Shown: positions 1-24,232, numbered from the stretch's first letter. The stretch is 64,000 bases of DNA from Oasisia sp. SBJ-2009 (GCA_964017155.1 OZ024863.1:43636084-43700083), one strand, 5' to 3'. The notes: generated by a model from the letters alone, not told the origin. Translations and numbers: made by a program.

Positions 1-876
1 GTAGGATAATAGATCAACATTTACAATTGTTTTAACACTACAACTGCACTAACATAAACAGGTTTTCTTACAACATAACCGTAATTTCATGCACGTTAAT
101 GTTTTGATCATTGTCGTTGGGCTTCATTGGGAACTGTTTGTCAAATTATCATCTTCTCGCCGGATAACTCAGACATTAACCCTGCAGATATATCAAAGTA
201 TTGATATAGTCACTTGAAATAATCCAAAAGAAATTTCTAAGGAGATCAACTGTTGTTTACCACTCCACCACCTTGTCTTCAACTTTGGTTTTGTGGGGCT
301 GATGACACTACATTTGAAATCACAGCTCTGATTGGCTGAATCAACTGGCCTACATGACTTATTGACATATTGGCCACTCGCAGAGCTTTATTTTGATACC
401 ACAAAATTATTGCCACAAACGCCCTGTCCTCCTGCAAGGTTAAGATTTATTTTGGCTTTAAAAGAAATCCGTGATGATCATGGTTCCCTTGTGTGTGCAA
501 CCTGTGATATAGTCACTTTGCAACAAGGCTGGAAAAATACTTGAAACATACCTGTGTGTAGGAATGAACCACAATATAGATGTTCAACTACACTGTGGCA
601 ACTCCAGTTATGATGTAATCATTATAACTGGACAGTATGATGTATTTGGATTCTAAAATGTCCATAACTGGTTTCTGTAGACCTATGAGTTGTTTTGTAA
701 GAATGTTGGATAATATAAGAGTCTTGCTTTGGAATAATGGTATGCACATTGGTTATAGTAACAGTGCTTTGTTTTCATAAAAAATTCATTCTTTTGTTAT
801 TTAATACTTAAGAAAGTCCTGATCTGCAGTTGTGCATGTGTCAAGGCCATACAGCAGTGCAATGTTGTCTGTACAG
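1..876. other. Upstream/intronic sequence of the DDX43-like gene, no gene resolved
   Basis: No exon could be supported here. It lies upstream of the first helicase exon I can place, and that exon opens with the third base of a codon behind a good acceptor (pyrimidine tract, ACAG, exon from 877). At least one further 5' exon must therefore exist, either in this stretch unrecognised or left of the window. Open frames are short and show no family resemblance. In known DDX43 proteins the missing part would contain the KH domain. Confidence 0.5.
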
Positions 877-12745
<11,869 letters not shown>

Positions 12746-14531
12746 TGTCGCCGGTTGCTATAGGCAACGGTGATGACAATGCGAGAGATGTGAGGGCTGT
12801 TTCACTAATATTGGCATCTAAATTTCACTGTTTCGCCATTTTTATGCAGAGGTTCAGTTGTCAACAATCAAATTCTAAAATATTGTGATAAAAAGTGTTG
12901 TAAAGTACAACTTATTTACCATTGTGACCCGTTGTGTCTGTGCTGTGTTATACAGACTCATGAAGGTAAGATTGTTGCGAATTTTATTAATCAATTTTTA
13001 GGCAAGTTTATTATCAAATTAAATAATACTTAAAATGTGCACTGCTAGCCTTGATATTATTATACTAAGCGGTGCACCTGTTAAAAGTGTTACGCCATGT
13101 GTGATTTGGAAAGTTTCTTGGGTAATGTGGTGGCACCATTTATGAGATTATGTTTTAAATGTTTTAATTCTCTGCATAGTGATCAAAATGTCATATATTC
13201 TTGATAAATGGTCAGTGGGATGTGTTCCTAACATTACGCAACTATTCAATCTCATCTGCCAAATTGTGCCAATGGTATAGATTATCATACAATATTGCTC
13301 TGTAGTTATAGCAATATTGCTCTGAAGCTGAAGATTAGCAGAACTCCACAGTGTAACAATCATGTTGATGAAATGCATTTTGCGAAGCATGAATCTTAGT
13401 GGAACGGTCCTCTGCACTACAAACTTAATGTGTACTGAACTGTGGAATCTGTATCTAGGACTATGGCGTCTGTATAGGACAATGGCGTCTGTATAGGACA
13501 ATGTAATCTGCAGAAGACGGCATAGAACAGCCACGTTTTGATATGTACGCTAGTCGGACTTAAATTATTAAATAAGTATGTGGCGTGCTGTATTATTTTT
13601 TCTGTTCGTTTTTATTCCGAGTAATAAAATGTGTTGAATTTGTACATTTTGTTTTACTTATTTTACAGTGATGCTTGGGGGGAATGCAGAGACAGTGCTA
13701 ACATGTTTAAAAATTGTTTTATATTGTTACAGCAAGTCCCAGAAATAGATTGTGTGCTCATACTCACGATAAAATGATAATGGCACAGTTGGTGCCAGGC
13801 CCTTAGCCATATTTTTTTTGGCCAGTCTTGGATGAACCAAAAGTGGCCCTTTCATACTGACCAGTTTTTCAATGACAAACCAATGTCACTGGACCTATTT
13901 AATTAATTAAGACATCAATTATATTTATGATACTACCAGTTCCAGTCATTAACCAAGGTTTTTAGACTCAAAAAACCTTTACAACCATCAGTTAATTGAG
14001 TGAACTGATGGCCCCCTCTAAATTACACCAATCTTCAGTTGTAATTACTTGTCACGTCACAGTCATCCACCTGTCTTGAAGGCAGGCTGATGTGTCTGGC
14101 TAAGGCCCTAGTTAGTGCCTGTGTTGTAGACGACAATGGGTAATTATCTTTACAGTGATGTACAAAAACATGATTTTTTGGTAATGTTGAGTACCCAAGT
14201 TCTCCAACCCCCAAACGAATTTTGCTAGATCAGCCCGATACATGTAAGTTGACACAGATGCAAGTCAAAATGTTGGGCCAAGATAATTTTAAATGCCTAT
14301 AATTATAAGAGTATGCAGAATTTTGTCAAAGACAGTTGTAGATGGCATTACTATCCATACAATATGTAGAAAAACATGAAATACCACAGACAGAACTCCA
14401 TAGTCTAACTTTTTTTTGAGCCCCCAAGGTTTTCTCATGCTCCTGGATGAATTTTGAAAAAGCCTAATATAAATACACAAAACTAGTGGAGATTGTTTTT
14501 GGTTACAAACATGCAAAGAAACAGAGAAACA
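12746..14531. other. DDX43-like 3' UTR and convergent intergenic DNA
   Basis: The sequence from 12746 to about 13650 is the probable 3' UTR of the helicase, with AATAAA at 13623-13628. A small triplicated segment (ATGGCGTCTGTATAGGACA type, 13445-13512) lies inside it. Beyond that, to the ATRAID 3' end near 14532, I see no coding potential, RNA gene or clear transposon. Confidence 0.55.
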
Positions 14532-14537
14532 TTTATT
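14532..14537 (-). terminator. Candidate poly(A) signal of ATRAID
   Basis: TTTATT on the plus strand reads AATAAA on the minus strand, about 500 bp downstream of the ATRAID stop codon. Confidence 0.45.
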
Positions 14538-15038
14538 ATATTATAAATGTAAACTTTATACACAGCAATTTCTTATTTTTTACACATAAAATATATAAAT
14601 ATCTTTACAAAGCTTGGCTAAAAATCACGTAAACACATTTAGACTGCAAACAAAATTGGGGTGGATTACAGTTGTAATCAATTATTGTAATATCAAAATT
14701 AACTAAATGATATTGTGGTTGTCCTTGTGATCTAACTGAATTATAAATAATTCTACTCGGAAAACATTATATTATATTGTATATTATTTTATATCCCAAT
14801 CCAGTTTGCAGCATTGTAACAAATACATAATTAAACTAGACCCATTAATAACGATAATAAGAAAAGTACAAAAATCTATGTTAGCTACCACATTACAGTG
14901 ACAAAATGCAAGATAGTAGCAAAGACAAGTAAATTCAGATCTGTAAGAATTGCATTATCTGTGTCCAAAAAGCATGTTCAAATCTGCAGAAGCTGTGACA
15001 TTGTGCAGTGGTGATGACGCACAATAAAACTGCGCATA

Positions 15039-16746
15039 TCATTGTAACTTCTTAACCTTGCGTCGAACTGTTGCCCACAGAATGGCAGACAGGACAACTA
15101 CACTGCCGGCCATGGACACACCAAATATGGCAGTTGGGAAGGTTCCCTGAAAACAATACAATTATGTAAATTAGTATCGCAAAGATTCGTCAGAATGGTG
15201 ATTGTAATGTGATAGTATCAGTATTCTGATTTTTTTATCTCATCCCTACCAGTGTAGGTGGAAACTCTTGGGTAAGAAAAAGATCCCCTGTCACCACTGT
15301 GCAGCCAACATGCTATTTCCACATCTGTCTATCTACCATGGTACTGTAGTTCGTCTCACTCCATTGTCTCACTGGTCTTCCTCTAGGTCATTTCCTTTCA
15401 TGGGGTTTCTAGGTGGTGATATGCGATGTTCATTGGTTATCTTGTATTCTGGTTATGTGCCATGCCCAGGTCCACTTTCGTCTTGACTTGTTCAATCATA
15501 TCTGTGACCGTTGTCTTTTTCTTATATCAAAAACACACAGCTAAGTACAGAGTAAATAACTTGTTTCCTGGCATATAGAAGTAATTGTTATATCAGAGTC
15601 CAGGAAGTGAGTGGACATAGAGGCGAATGGACATTGGTACCTGAGTGGAGATGCCTTTACAATACTCCAAAGTTAGCACATTCATTATAGATTCCCAGGA
15701 GTGATGAACGCACGAAGATGTAGAGTCATTCAGTGATGGTTTAATCAATAATCACAATCTTTGGACCAACAACAGAGGAAGAGGTGATGGAGTATTGATT
15801 CCACCCACTGAATATTTTATAACACACCAGCCATTTCTTCTGCTCATTACCGTCACGCTTCACTGAGTTCACTGGAAAGAAACCAGCAACTAGCTTGCAG
15901 TGATTCAGCAGAGAAGACGGTCAAAGACGGTGCAGAAGAAACGACACCTACCAAACTGAGCAGGTGACGACGTCTTGTTTCTACAGGTTTTCTTTATTAC
16001 TTTACACTTTTAAGTAAATTATCGTGCATTTAATTATCTGGCTGAATTTAAATTAGCATCTAGGCTAGCATTATAATGTAAGAGCAGATGAATTTATGCT
16101 AGTCTTTGATAACAATTTCTTCAGGAAAATTACAACGTTCTCTTTTACAGCTTATAACTGTCTTTTGCAAAGGCAAACATGCCATGGTTCCAGTTACTGG
16201 ACAATCAGACATCTCTATAGATATAGTCTATACGGATGAATGAAGCCAACTAATGTCAAGTACAGCATCACTTCTTTAATTCTAAATGGAATCATCACTT
16301 GGCAAGTAATGCTGACATCTAGGTGATGTCACTGAGCTGTCCAAGTCAAACTGTTAAATAATCGAGGCAGTGTTTAACTCTGTGTGTGGTTTATACAACA
16401 ATAACAAGTCAAAGCAGATTCTGCCTCCAGGGCACTCCCCTTTGCAGGAAATGGCTAACCAATCACAACGCTGTCACCATCTACACCCCTCTCTGCAGGG
16501 GGTAGCAGCTGACAAGTGGGATGCCGACAAACTCGTTGGGATAACACGGGTCCCACATGATGGAGCCCAAAACGGATTTGGCCCACTGCAGCAGATTGTT
16601 CTGCACAGGATGATTTGGCCCACTCAAACCCACTCAGATCAGATGGGTGATCCGGCCCACCTCGTTAGAATGCACGGGTGCCGTGTCGAATATTTTGGCC
16701 CACTGCACACGTCCAGCAGAAATCTAAGGATGGATGATTCGGCCCA

Positions 16747-16803
<57 letters not shown>

Positions 16804-19800
16804 CACATATACATATATATTACAGATTGCAATAAGTCCTGAATAATAATAATAAATCATTAATATCTAGTAAAAAATAATATAAATATATATTATATAT
16901 AATACACAATGAAAGAATACACAAAATAGGTTCCCATAACTAATAATACGCACATCGAAGCAGGATGGATAAATATTATCACGCATTGATTCAAATAATT
17001 GATATTATATTTATAGTTGACGAAAGATCATTAAACAGGAAAAGTAAGATTGATAATTTCCGAATAATACTCACTAATTAAACATATTGTGTACTAAAAA
17101 TAATAACATATTTCCCAACATTAGAAAATTAATCAGATTACAGGTCGCATCAAAGGCAGGATGGACGATTCGGCCCATGTAACTCGCCAGTACCCGTTGC
17201 AGATACGGTTGATTCGGCCCATGCGAGCACAAATAGCCCACCATCTACTCTCCCAGACAACTCGAGCGCCAGAACTTCCCCGGCAACGCTCAGCAACCCA
17301 TTTGTATCTGTTTTTCTTGTCGCTGCGAACGTACCCTCACGATGGCGATGGAGGCAATCGAACATGCAACGGGAACGTCGCCACGCTCGACTGACTGGAC
17401 CAGTGCCTTCAGATCACAACCAACCGCAACATCAGGGGTACCGTTTGAAAATCGACCGGCAGTGGAATTGGGGTCACCTGCGGTTCTCAGTTCTGAGGTT
17501 ATTAACTCCAAACAGCCCAATCTTGGGCTAACGCAGGAGTCACTGAGGATGGTCACTGCCAGGGTGCTTGTCGTCCTCAGTGGTTCTTTTACGTCCCAAA
17601 TTGAGACGGGACCGACATTAACGTGATTCTCCGATTCACGAGGGATACACAGTCCCCAATGTTGAGAGCCAGATTTTTTAAATCACAACTGCCGGTACCG
17701 GGGATCGAACCCGTGCCGCCGGCGTCAGAGGCGGGTGTGGTAACCACTACACCACCACTCTCTGTTAAAAGCTAAAGGCAAGCATCTAAAGCCATTCATT
17801 TAGCTGTGCTATTAATGCCTCATTCAGTATCACTTGATCTTAATCATCTCCTGGGGCCATGTCATCCGATCCTTGCCTGAATCGAAATTTAACTCTCCCC
17901 AAAGCGAATTAATTTGTGCTTTCAATAAATACCGGAATATTATTATGTGCGAGATTTGGAACCGACGCCAGGAGTCAAACTCAGATGCATGTTAAATGAC
18001 AAAATCTGACTCAAAAACCTCTATCCACAGAGGTAAAGCCTAAAATATATTGCCCTCAGAAGAGACACTGCTAATGACTGCTATGATCTTGTGATGAACT
18101 GTCAGAGCTCAACTTCAAAGTCAGCCAGGAAACCAGAATTTGTCAGATGATTTTCTTACAAATGATTTGCCAACTGCTGTTCAAAGCAGACAGAACAATG
18201 GTTTTGCTTAGTCTGATATTTAATAGGCTAGATCAAGATCAGCATAAATGTGCACTGACACATTTCCACTCACTAGATAAAGCTACTGTATTTTTATTTT
18301 CCTGGTGCGCAGTGACATCCAGACCACCACCCACCAAAAACACCTAGCGTTATTTATGTTTTGGAACTTTGTACTTCAGCTACAATCTCCTAACATTAAC
18401 ATTAGATGTAAATGAGCATGTATTTCATCAAATGATTTTCTCTGCCCTCATAGGTGACGAGTCAGCCAACATCACATCAAAAGAACACAACATGCTCCTT
18501 GTTCCAAGATCTACCGTCACAACTAAGACTGACAAAATGCTGAGTCGCTGCCTGGCTTGCAAAATAAAAAGACTGGCTGCGTGCTTGTTTGCCCTATCGC
18601 TGTTCTGTTTGGTTATGCAACTATTCGCACCATGCCTGTTTTTCTTCAACAAGACAGAAACTTGTAAGACAAACATGGTGAATAAACAACCAACTGAAGA
18701 GATCGACTTGAACTTGCAGTTGTCAAACTCCAGAAACCGAAGCAGCTGGCATGACATTCAGTTTCATCTCAACAATGAGACAAGGTGCACTGGGAAAGAC
18801 ATCTTCCTGTTGATATTCGTCCATTCAGCTCCCAGTCATGCAAAGGAAAGACAACTCATTCGTGACACGTGGGCAAGTGTAATGCGCTACGCAGGTCGCA
18901 ACGTAAACACTGTCTTCATGCTCGCACGGCCATCATCACCCACAATGCAACAGCGTCTGGTTGCAGAAAGCCAAGCATACGGCGATATAATCCAAGGTGA
19001 TTTCGTCGACCATTACAGGAACCTGACACGCAAACACATCATGGCCTACAAGTGGATCCTGACTTACTGCCGACATGTGAAGTTCATCGTTAAGGTTGAT
19101 GATGACACACTGATTAACATATACTGCACCCTTGTGTATTTGGTGCACACTTACCCACAAGGCTACACCACCAACCTGCTATACTGCTCCGTCTACTACA
19201 GACAACGTGCCGTTCGCAGGAAGTCAGACAAGTGGTACGTGTCGTACAATGAATATCCACATGAGAGATACCCCGATTACTGCGAAGGGTTCGCTTACAT
19301 CGTCACCCCGGACATTATGGAGAAACTCTACGAGATGTCATTTCACACAGAATATTACTGGATAGACGATGTATACGTGACAGGAATGCTGACGAATAGA
19401 ACCCGTGTTATTCCCCAACCCTTCCGGGCTCCCTATGGCTATGACATCCTCAGCAGGAAGCACACGTCAGTCCATGAAGTCAATAAGGCACTGTTCCTAC
19501 TGGCCAAGTACGACAAGTCGGAGAAGATGTGGCTGGCCGTGTGGGATGCCGCGGAAAAGAGCAACATGGAGTTTGTGAAGTCACGTTACCACATCGTTTC
19601 GGACGACAGCGTGTAGAAATTGTGCTAAAGGGAGTGTTTGTTTCTAGGTTTTTAATTTAATTATTATTTAATATACTGTTCAGATTGTAATGGATTTGTT
19701 GAACATATACTGCCCTTCAAATTGTGTTCAGCATTAAAACAATAGCAAACACGTAATAAATGTCATGGTTTGAAAGATATGACCACAGGAGCATGCTCAT

Positions 19801-22800
19801 ATTTTAAACACGTCCAGTTTCAAAACAGGTTTATTGGCAATATCACTGAAACAGACCGAGTTCATTACAATACCTTTTGATGTTTATGCATGCTCCCGTT
19901 TCCCATGTTCAATACTGCGGATTTCCTATTACAAATTGTGAACACAACTTTTAAACAGTGAACACTGCATTGGGCTTGTTGGACATAATATGGCTGGCAA
20001 TATACCTACGACTGTATTTATTATAGAATTAAGAATAGATAACCTCAGATACGATCTTTGTTAAAAAAGACCAATTTAAACTGACCCGATTGAGACACTT
20101 GTAGCCGTAGTGACCCTTGTTACACACGCACCATGTGACCCCAGGAGAGTGGACGATACAGTGGGAATGTTTGGGGCAGGTCACTGCAACAAAGAACACA
20201 TCAAATGTATGTTTAACAGCTGGCACCCATCAAAATACTATGAGCACAGGAGTACATAAGACGATAAAATAACTGCACATATTTATATTGGTTAAATCAG
20301 TATTGTTTATATATATATATATAATATTTTTGGCTTTGTTTTAACTCAGTCCTTAGAATTGTCTCTCTTGTTAGTGATCATTGTATAAAATGCTTGTTCT
20401 GTATATATTATATAGGACCTATATAGGATGTACTGTACGTATGTTTTGTATTCCAATGCAAGTATAAATGGAGTGAGACTATACTAAAATACGACTGCCT
20501 CAGTGGATAAGCTTCATGATATTTTGCTTTGGAAAGCAAATTGATTGCAGAATTTTTATGAAACATGAAGTTCATTTATAACATACAACACGACAGTTTT
20601 TTGCTGGCAGCACCAATATTTGTTTTATTAATCACAACGTGCTTGCTAATAATAAATACTGTATTTTACTATTACCATTGTGAGTAACACAGATGTCTGT
20701 TTTGTTTCTGCATGTTTCGATGCTATGCTGAATGTCTGATGACTCCCAGGCATCTTTGCCTCCCGGACATCCACATTTTGCAGGCAGAGATCTATGCACA
20801 CAGAACATGCTTACTAGTGAGTACAAGTTAGTAGTCTAAATTGTAATATCTGCTGAAATTTAGTAAACCAACTGAAACTATACTTCAAACAGCATCTGAC
20901 ACCTGAATAAGAAACCATCACCAATTTACACAAGTATCACTGCTTATTATATGCATAACAACAGGGAGGGAGGTCTAGTTATATTTAGGAGAAGAGGAAT
21001 CTTTAGGGCGGTCTAGCTATATAATTTGCAGAGTACCTCCTTCACACCAATTAATTTCTTCTCATTGTTCTAAAATATGAAACATAATCTAGGCATGTGT
21101 GAGCGTATGCATGATTTGGTTACATGTTGTAACCGACTCCCAGTAGAACTAACGCCACCTTAACTGGTTTGTAGTATTTAATAGGACAATTATTATCACT
21201 CAGCTTGATTCGATACATCAAACCAGAGGAATGCACAAGACAATACAAAGCTGTTTAGTAGGGTGTACAGACATTCTGACTGAACAATAAGCAAGGTAGC
21301 TTCTCTGTTTTCTATGTTTTGCAACCAGTATAAAATAAGTAACATATGGTCACAAACAGAATGCAACCAATATAATATAACTGTATGTAACATCCTGCAA
21401 ATGTAATGACATATTTGGGAAAATCAGTCTAATCTGCCATAATGGTAATTTTAAAACAGGATTACTTACAGGTAGTTCAGTTGGGTCATTCCTTCAAAGA
21501 CTGTGTCATTGCATGTTTTCAAAATATCACCATCTAACATCCTACAAAATCAACAAGAAGGTTCTTCAAAAGAGAGCTAGCCTCTGATGGCCCAGTCACT
21601 GGCTAGGCCTAGTGGTATTACTATGACAGTCCACTGAGAGGAAATAACAATTAACTTTATTTATTTATATACTGCTCCCTACACTGAACTAAAACTTGCT
21701 TAGAAGCATTTAAAATGCAACATTAATAAAATATTATTATAATCAAACTGATAAACCAATATAGTAGTATAACTTATATAGTTACATTGTAATCAATATT
21801 TTATATAAGTTGCTACTTAATAAAAGTATTTATACTGATGTAGTAATACAAATTTAGCAAAAACATATAAACAAAGTATCAATACATTAAAAGGAAGATT
21901 ACAAATTAAATATCACATTTAAGTATCACGGTTAAGAAAAGGAAATGCTAAAATGGCCGAGATAAAAATTCAGAAAACATTAACAAAAGTCACTGAAACA
22001 CAACCATGAATAATTACTTGTAATAATGTGGTTTCATTGACTTACAAAATTTCAATGTGACTTTTGATGTGGCCTGGTAAATCATTGGTGACACTTTGTG
22101 TTGACTCAAGTGCATCCAGCGTGTCAACGTCACATGACCTTAGATCTATGCTACAAACACAACCATACAATAGTTGAATAGATATTACTTAGGCAATATC
22201 ATGTAATTATCACTGTGTATCTGGCAATAATCAAAATATGTTAGTAATTACAAAAACTCCTTTATATATATGTGTGTATATATATATATTATATATATTA
22301 TATATTTATGTACACTGGGTAAATATGACTTATGGATGTAGTCATTAGTCTAATTGTGCACTATTAAACATGTTTATTTATAGAAAAATAAATGCTTCTG
22401 ATTCTGTAGGCAGTAAATTATATTTTAGAAGAAACAACAGGATTTTACCCAATAATCTGCTGTTTGTCCTCCAAAGTGACACTGTTCAGCCGTACACAAC
22501 ATCTTCCACTCACTTCACCTTTGTGTTGATGACACAAATCTGTAAAGGTGTCACCATCTTTGTGGTCAACGCATGAGGACGGGTAACACACGTCAGTCTG
22601 TCAACACAGGAACACAACAAATTATAGTCAATAACTTGAAATTGTTATAGCAATTTTGAGGATCACATTGGAATTAAGTGTACTTCTGTATGCTTTCATG
22701 TGTTAGTCTCTTTATTATCATTATATATATATAATTATGTATAAATATACATACACATGCTTCTTCTTTATTTGCGTTTGCATCGTAAGTATGTTTATTT

Positions 22801-23233
22801 GCATGTATATAATTTTTACCAAATAATAAACTCAATTTCTATTTATCAACCAATCCACCATTTTATTAACATACTTATTATTTTAATGTCATAAAACATC
22901 GGTAAGCCCTCTACACCAATATAGTTTATTTATTACATGCTGCTAAGTATCATCATTATCCAATCCCACATTATGTAATAAGTATTGTTTACATTTTGAC
23001 TAGTTTACAATTTGCTGGAATACGCATCTGTCATCTGACTGAATATAAATCAAATGAGTGCTCCTGAAATTCTGTGCCCGACGTCTGAACTTTTAGAATT
23101 TACATGACTATGTCATAAAATTAATGTCTCTCTTCAGAACAATGGTTAATGGTACCTCATGTGATGCCGCTGTTAGCAAGAAAACGTTAATAAAACACAA
23201 TACACGACTGCAATAATTTCCTAAGCCCCACAT
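15039..23233 (-). CDS. ATRAID: ATRAID ortholog: type I membrane protein with EGF-like domain
   Basis: All-trans-retinoic-acid-induced differentiation factor family (APR3). Seven exons with continuous phase: 23156-23233, 22449-22597, 22046-22150, 21470-21541, 20676-20791, 20086-20183, 15039-15146, giving 241 residues; known ATRAIDs are about 230 aa. A hydrophobic signal peptide (MWGLGNYCSRVLCF...) is followed by a Cys-rich ectodomain (VCYPSSC, GRCC) and a leucine-rich-like stretch (GIDLRSCDV, FEGMTQLNYLSLP). Then come CGCPGGKDAW and an EGF-like module, TCPKHSHC...WCVCNKGHYGYKC. The C-terminus is one transmembrane segment (GVSMAGSVVVLSAILWATV) and a short basic tail, RRKVKKLQ. The order CPGG, EGF with HGYKC-like end, TM with WAT-RRK is the ATRAID signature. 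The 4.9-kb last intron contains a plus-strand glycosyltransferase gene. Confidence 0.9.
16560..17225 (+). repeat. Interspersed GGCCCA motif repeats flanking an AT microsatellite
   Basis: The motif GATTYGGCCCAC and close variants recur about every 37-45 bp at roughly 16573, 16611, 16648, 16691 and 16736. After an intervening AT-rich block it returns at 17168 and 17210. The sequence between motifs is only weakly similar, so this is a degenerate tandem or foldback remnant. It lies in the large ATRAID intron. Confidence 0.55.
16749..16801. repeat. (TA)n microsatellite
   Basis: About 26 TA dinucleotides. They create artefactual Tyr-Ile open frames on both strands. Confidence 0.95.
17560..17768 (-). 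mobile_element. Candidate tRNA-derived SINE
   Basis: On the minus strand, 17768-17695 resembles a tRNA-like head. An A-box-like GTGTAGTGGTTACC is followed 30-40 bp later by the B-box GGTTCGATCC and a CCGGTACCGGC segment. Cloverleaf pairing is imperfect (acceptor ends do not pair well), so I do not call a functional tRNA. The sequence that follows, through CACTGAGGACGACAAGC near 17575, could be the SINE body; the far end is uncertain. Confidence 0.5.
18369..19616 (+). CDS. Glycosyltransferase family 31 (beta-1,3-galactosyltransferase-like), nested in ATRAID intron
   Basis: Golgi type II membrane enzyme expected to add beta-1,3-linked Gal or GlcNAc from a UDP-sugar. The 415-residue frame is uninterrupted. 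The likely start is Met57 (18537), giving a short basic cytoplasmic tail and a signal anchor at residues 69-93. An acceptor-like CTCATAG at 18446-18452 suggests the upstream part of the frame is 5' UTR or intron. Family motifs: RQLIRDTW at 161-168, the DxD-type VDDDT at 243-247 (metal/UDP binding), YPDYCEGF around Cys305, and DDVYV at 333-337. Five N-glycosylation sequons are present. Substrate cannot be told from sequence. It is on the opposite strand inside the last intron of ATRAID. ATTAAA (about 19734) and AATAAA (19755-19760) are candidate poly(A) signals. Confidence 0.9.
   Translation: MYFSYNLLTLTLDVNEHVFHQMIFSALIGDESANITSKEHNMLLVPRSTVTTKTDKMLSRCLACKIKRLAACLFALSLFCLVMQLFAPCLFFFNKTETCKTNMVNKQPTEEIDLNLQLSNSRNRSSWHDIQFHLNNETRCTGKDIFLLIFVHSAPSHAKERQLIRDTWASVMRYAGRNVNTVFMLARPSSPTMQQRLVAESQAYGDIIQGDFVDHYRNLTRKHIMAYKWILTYCRHVKFIVKVDDDTLINIYCTLVYLVHTYPQGYTTNLLYCSVYYRQRAVRRKSDKWYVSYNEYPHERYPDYCEGFAYIVTPDIMEKLYEMSFHTEYYWIDDVYVTGMLTNRTRVIPQPFRAPYGYDILSRKHTSVHEVNKALFLLAKYDKSEKMWLAVWDAAEKSNMEFVKSRYHIVSDDSV
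19809..19938. repeat. Dispersed repeat, copy 1
   Basis: Matches 34889-35010 over about 120 bp. Shared blocks include TGATTGGCAATA/TTATTGGCAATA, CCTTTTGATGTTTA, CCCATGTTC/CCCACGTTC and TTCC(T/C)ATTACAAATT. It lies just beyond the glycosyltransferase poly(A) signal. The family is unknown. Confidence 0.6.
20192..23155. other. ATRAID introns 1-5, otherwise featureless
   Basis: AT-rich intronic DNA between the short ATRAID exons. Short TA tracts occur at 20312-20326 and 22263-22306. The 21655-21910 stretch is very AT-rich and may be an old LINE tail. Nothing else is supported. Confidence 0.5.
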
Positions 23234-24232
23234 CGCATTTCCGGAAGATGAAATCACATGACATGATATCACATGACATGACTTTAACATCCACCTAGCG
23301 GGGAATAATCGTCTTACGTGTAACCCCTGGCAACGCGATACCCAATGTTTTGAAACACTCAGTTCTATTGGTTTTATGAGTATCTCTTACCCAATGGCAT
23401 TGCGCGTACTATTTCAGCCGGTAATATTTTGTTTGGCTAGCAACCATTGCGATGGTGAGCATCTGCATAGGCTACATGACATTTGTTTCGCCAATTTAAT
23501 GCATAGGAAAGAAGACGAAGCATCCAGCATCTAAAAGGCAGTAAGTTGAATTTCTACTAATAGGTTTGGATGGACCTTTCGCTTTGCTGGTGAACTTTGC
23601 CGTCGTTCAAAACCAAATCATTCGGTAATATTTGTGACAGCAACGGTTGACAACGGCTGTCTAGACGAATCTGGTTCAATGCTCCGCCATGAACGGCATC
23701 ATGTAAACCATTTTATTGACTTAGCCTAGCTTGCTGTTTGTATGCACTAGCGGCCGAATATCAGGACCTGGGTAGAACTGAGACATCGAGTCCTTTAAGT
23801 AAGGTTCATTTGAACACATACATGTATTCATGATGTAATTTTATATTATAAAGCGTTACTGTTTTAATGTTTTATTGTAAACTGAGCATGCAGCGTCAAA
23901 CAATCAAGAGCGAGCAAGATATATCAATATTAAAGCAAGGTACCACGTACCAAATGTTTTGATTTTAGGGTGGAAATGCTATTTCAGACAAATAGCTTTA
24001 AAAAGGCTATATAGTTTTGGGTAATTTAAAAAATGAAATGGAAATATTACAGATGCAAGGAACATATACAAATTAAGAAACTGCCTACAGTAAGAAAATC
24101 CCCAATACTGAATGAATATCAGTTGCTTAAGGGTCCAGTTGGTAATTGTAGCCTAGCTGAATATTTCCCATTTTCTAATTAGGACTATCTTGTCTTCAGC
24201 AGATACAGACGGACAGAGGCTAAGCACCCACA
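23234..24232. promoter_or_regulatory. Divergent ATRAID/TEKT2 promoter region
   Basis: The two start codons face away from each other (ATRAID 23233 minus, TEKT2 24233 plus) and are 1 kb apart. The first 250 bp hold an RFX X-box (23320-23334) and CCAAT/ATTGG boxes near 23341, 23367 and 23391. GTGAGC at about 23454 and GTAAGT at 23541 are candidate donors for a non-coding TEKT2 first exon; TTGTCTTCAG near 24199 is a matching acceptor upstream of the ATG. No TATA box near either start is convincing. Confidence 0.55.
23320..23334. promoter_or_regulatory. RFX X-box motif
   Basis: GTAACCCCTGGCAAC fits the X-box consensus GTNRCC-N(0-3)-RGYAAC exactly, with a 3-nt spacer. RFX factors bind such sites upstream of ciliary genes. 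It is 87 bp from the ATRAID start and about 0.9 kb from the TEKT2 start, or 100-200 bp from the likely TEKT2 transcription start. Confidence 0.7.

Noticed and set aside
332..544. 70-codon frame as a possible upstream helicase exon
   Set aside because: No resemblance to DDX43 N-terminal sequence, no KH-domain GxxG motif and no suitable donor in the right phase.
17161..17626. Overlapping 77-94-codon frames on both strands
   Set aside because: No motif, no splice context and overlap with repeat-like sequence; no support as genes.
17695..17768. Functional tRNA gene on the minus strand
   Set aside because: A and B boxes are present but acceptor and anticodon stems do not pair convincingly and the anticodon loop is the wrong size. 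Better explained as a SINE head.
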